From: Caulobacter sp. SLTY | GTDB taxonomy: Bacteria > Pseudomonadota > Alphaproteobacteria > Caulobacterales > Caulobacteraceae | DNA length: 64,000 bases | Assembly: GCF_009905535.1 (NCBI RefSeq) | Contig: NZ_JAAALA010000014.1 | Span: forward strand, 1-64,000 | Direction of reading: 5' to 3' | Part shown: positions 63,964 through 64,000 of the stretch, one piece after another | Numbering within the stretch: the stretch's first letter is position 1 | Layout: each line of letters starts with the position of its first letter | Made by a program: the position numbers and the translations under genes | The notes under the pieces: model-generated | Told to the model about the DNA's origin: nothing | What the model saw: the letters and a program-made list of their open reading frames with translations, nothing else | The model's database searches: none

Positions 63964-64000
63964 GACCGTCCGTCTCGCTTCCACTTGGCTTTCGAGGCGA

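Overview
The window is GC-rich, densely coded chromosomal DNA with no phage, plasmid, IS or CRISPR signature. It looks like an alphaproteobacterium of the family Caulobacteraceae (Caulobacter/Phenylobacterium). The evidence is gene content: an ALA synthase (C4 haem pathway) beside a MucR-type regulator, the glyA-nrdR-rib-nusB-thiL block, a TipN-like polarity protein, an NtrZ-like periplasmic protein, and a lipoprotein of the Caulobacter CC0125/CC1285 type. No rRNA or tRNA gene was recognised.

Layout. 1-9.6 kb: a cut-off molybdenum hydroxylase subunit, a PafA-like secreted phosphatase, a tandem flavin split-barrel protein, hemB, a DUF4870 membrane protein, a toxin-antitoxin pair translationally coupled to a 3-hydroxyisobutyryl-CoA hydrolase-like gene, and two tandem exported methyltransferase-like proteins. 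9.8-12.2 kb: hemA, an AT-rich orphan gene, and a MucR homologue whose zinc histidines are gone. 12.4-18.6 kb: glyA, nrdR, the riboflavin genes, nusB and thiL. The riboflavin genes lack a deaminase domain in RibD and the cysteines of GTP cyclohydrolase II. 18.6-28.6 kb: two alpha/beta hydrolases, an RluA-type pseudouridine synthase with rarA, a sulfotransferase, the proton-pumping pyrophosphatase hppA, a Bcr/CflA-type exporter and a DUF423 protein.

28.7-32.5 kb is a tightly overlapping operon: a CrtC/AttH-like protein, an APH-fold kinase, a small helical protein, DUF1176 and DUF2164. The kinase plus small protein resembles the LvaA/LvaB hydroxyacyl-CoA kinase arrangement. 32.5-40 kb: an MFS protein, the TipN-like coiled-coil protein, a YbaK/PrdX deacylase, a CnoX-type thioredoxin-TPR protein, a Lon-N protein, Trm112 and a UbiH-like monooxygenase. 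40-50.7 kb: an isoaspartyl peptidase, MDR and SDR oxidoreductases, a 2OG-Fe oxygenase, several membrane proteins, holA and a TetR/PaaI divergent pair. 50.7-56.7 kb: lptE-leuS, a DUF3576 lipoprotein, the NtrZ-like gene, a hydrolase and a thioesterase. 56.7-64 kb: small membrane proteins, a GPH-type symporter, a methyltransferase, and a cyanophycin module (cphB, cphA and a small unknown gene).

Intergenic DNA carries dispersed repeats. A roughly 200-bp element occurs twice (19.6 and 38.5 kb), there is a triple-hairpin cluster at 20.9 kb, and a large inverted repeat lies at 55.1 kb with a related half-unit at 42.0 kb. The best candidates for something undescribed are the LvaAB-like operon with its CrtC-like partner, the exported methyltransferase pair, and the cyanophycin operon with its small third gene. 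All functions are inferred by reading the sequence; no database search was run.
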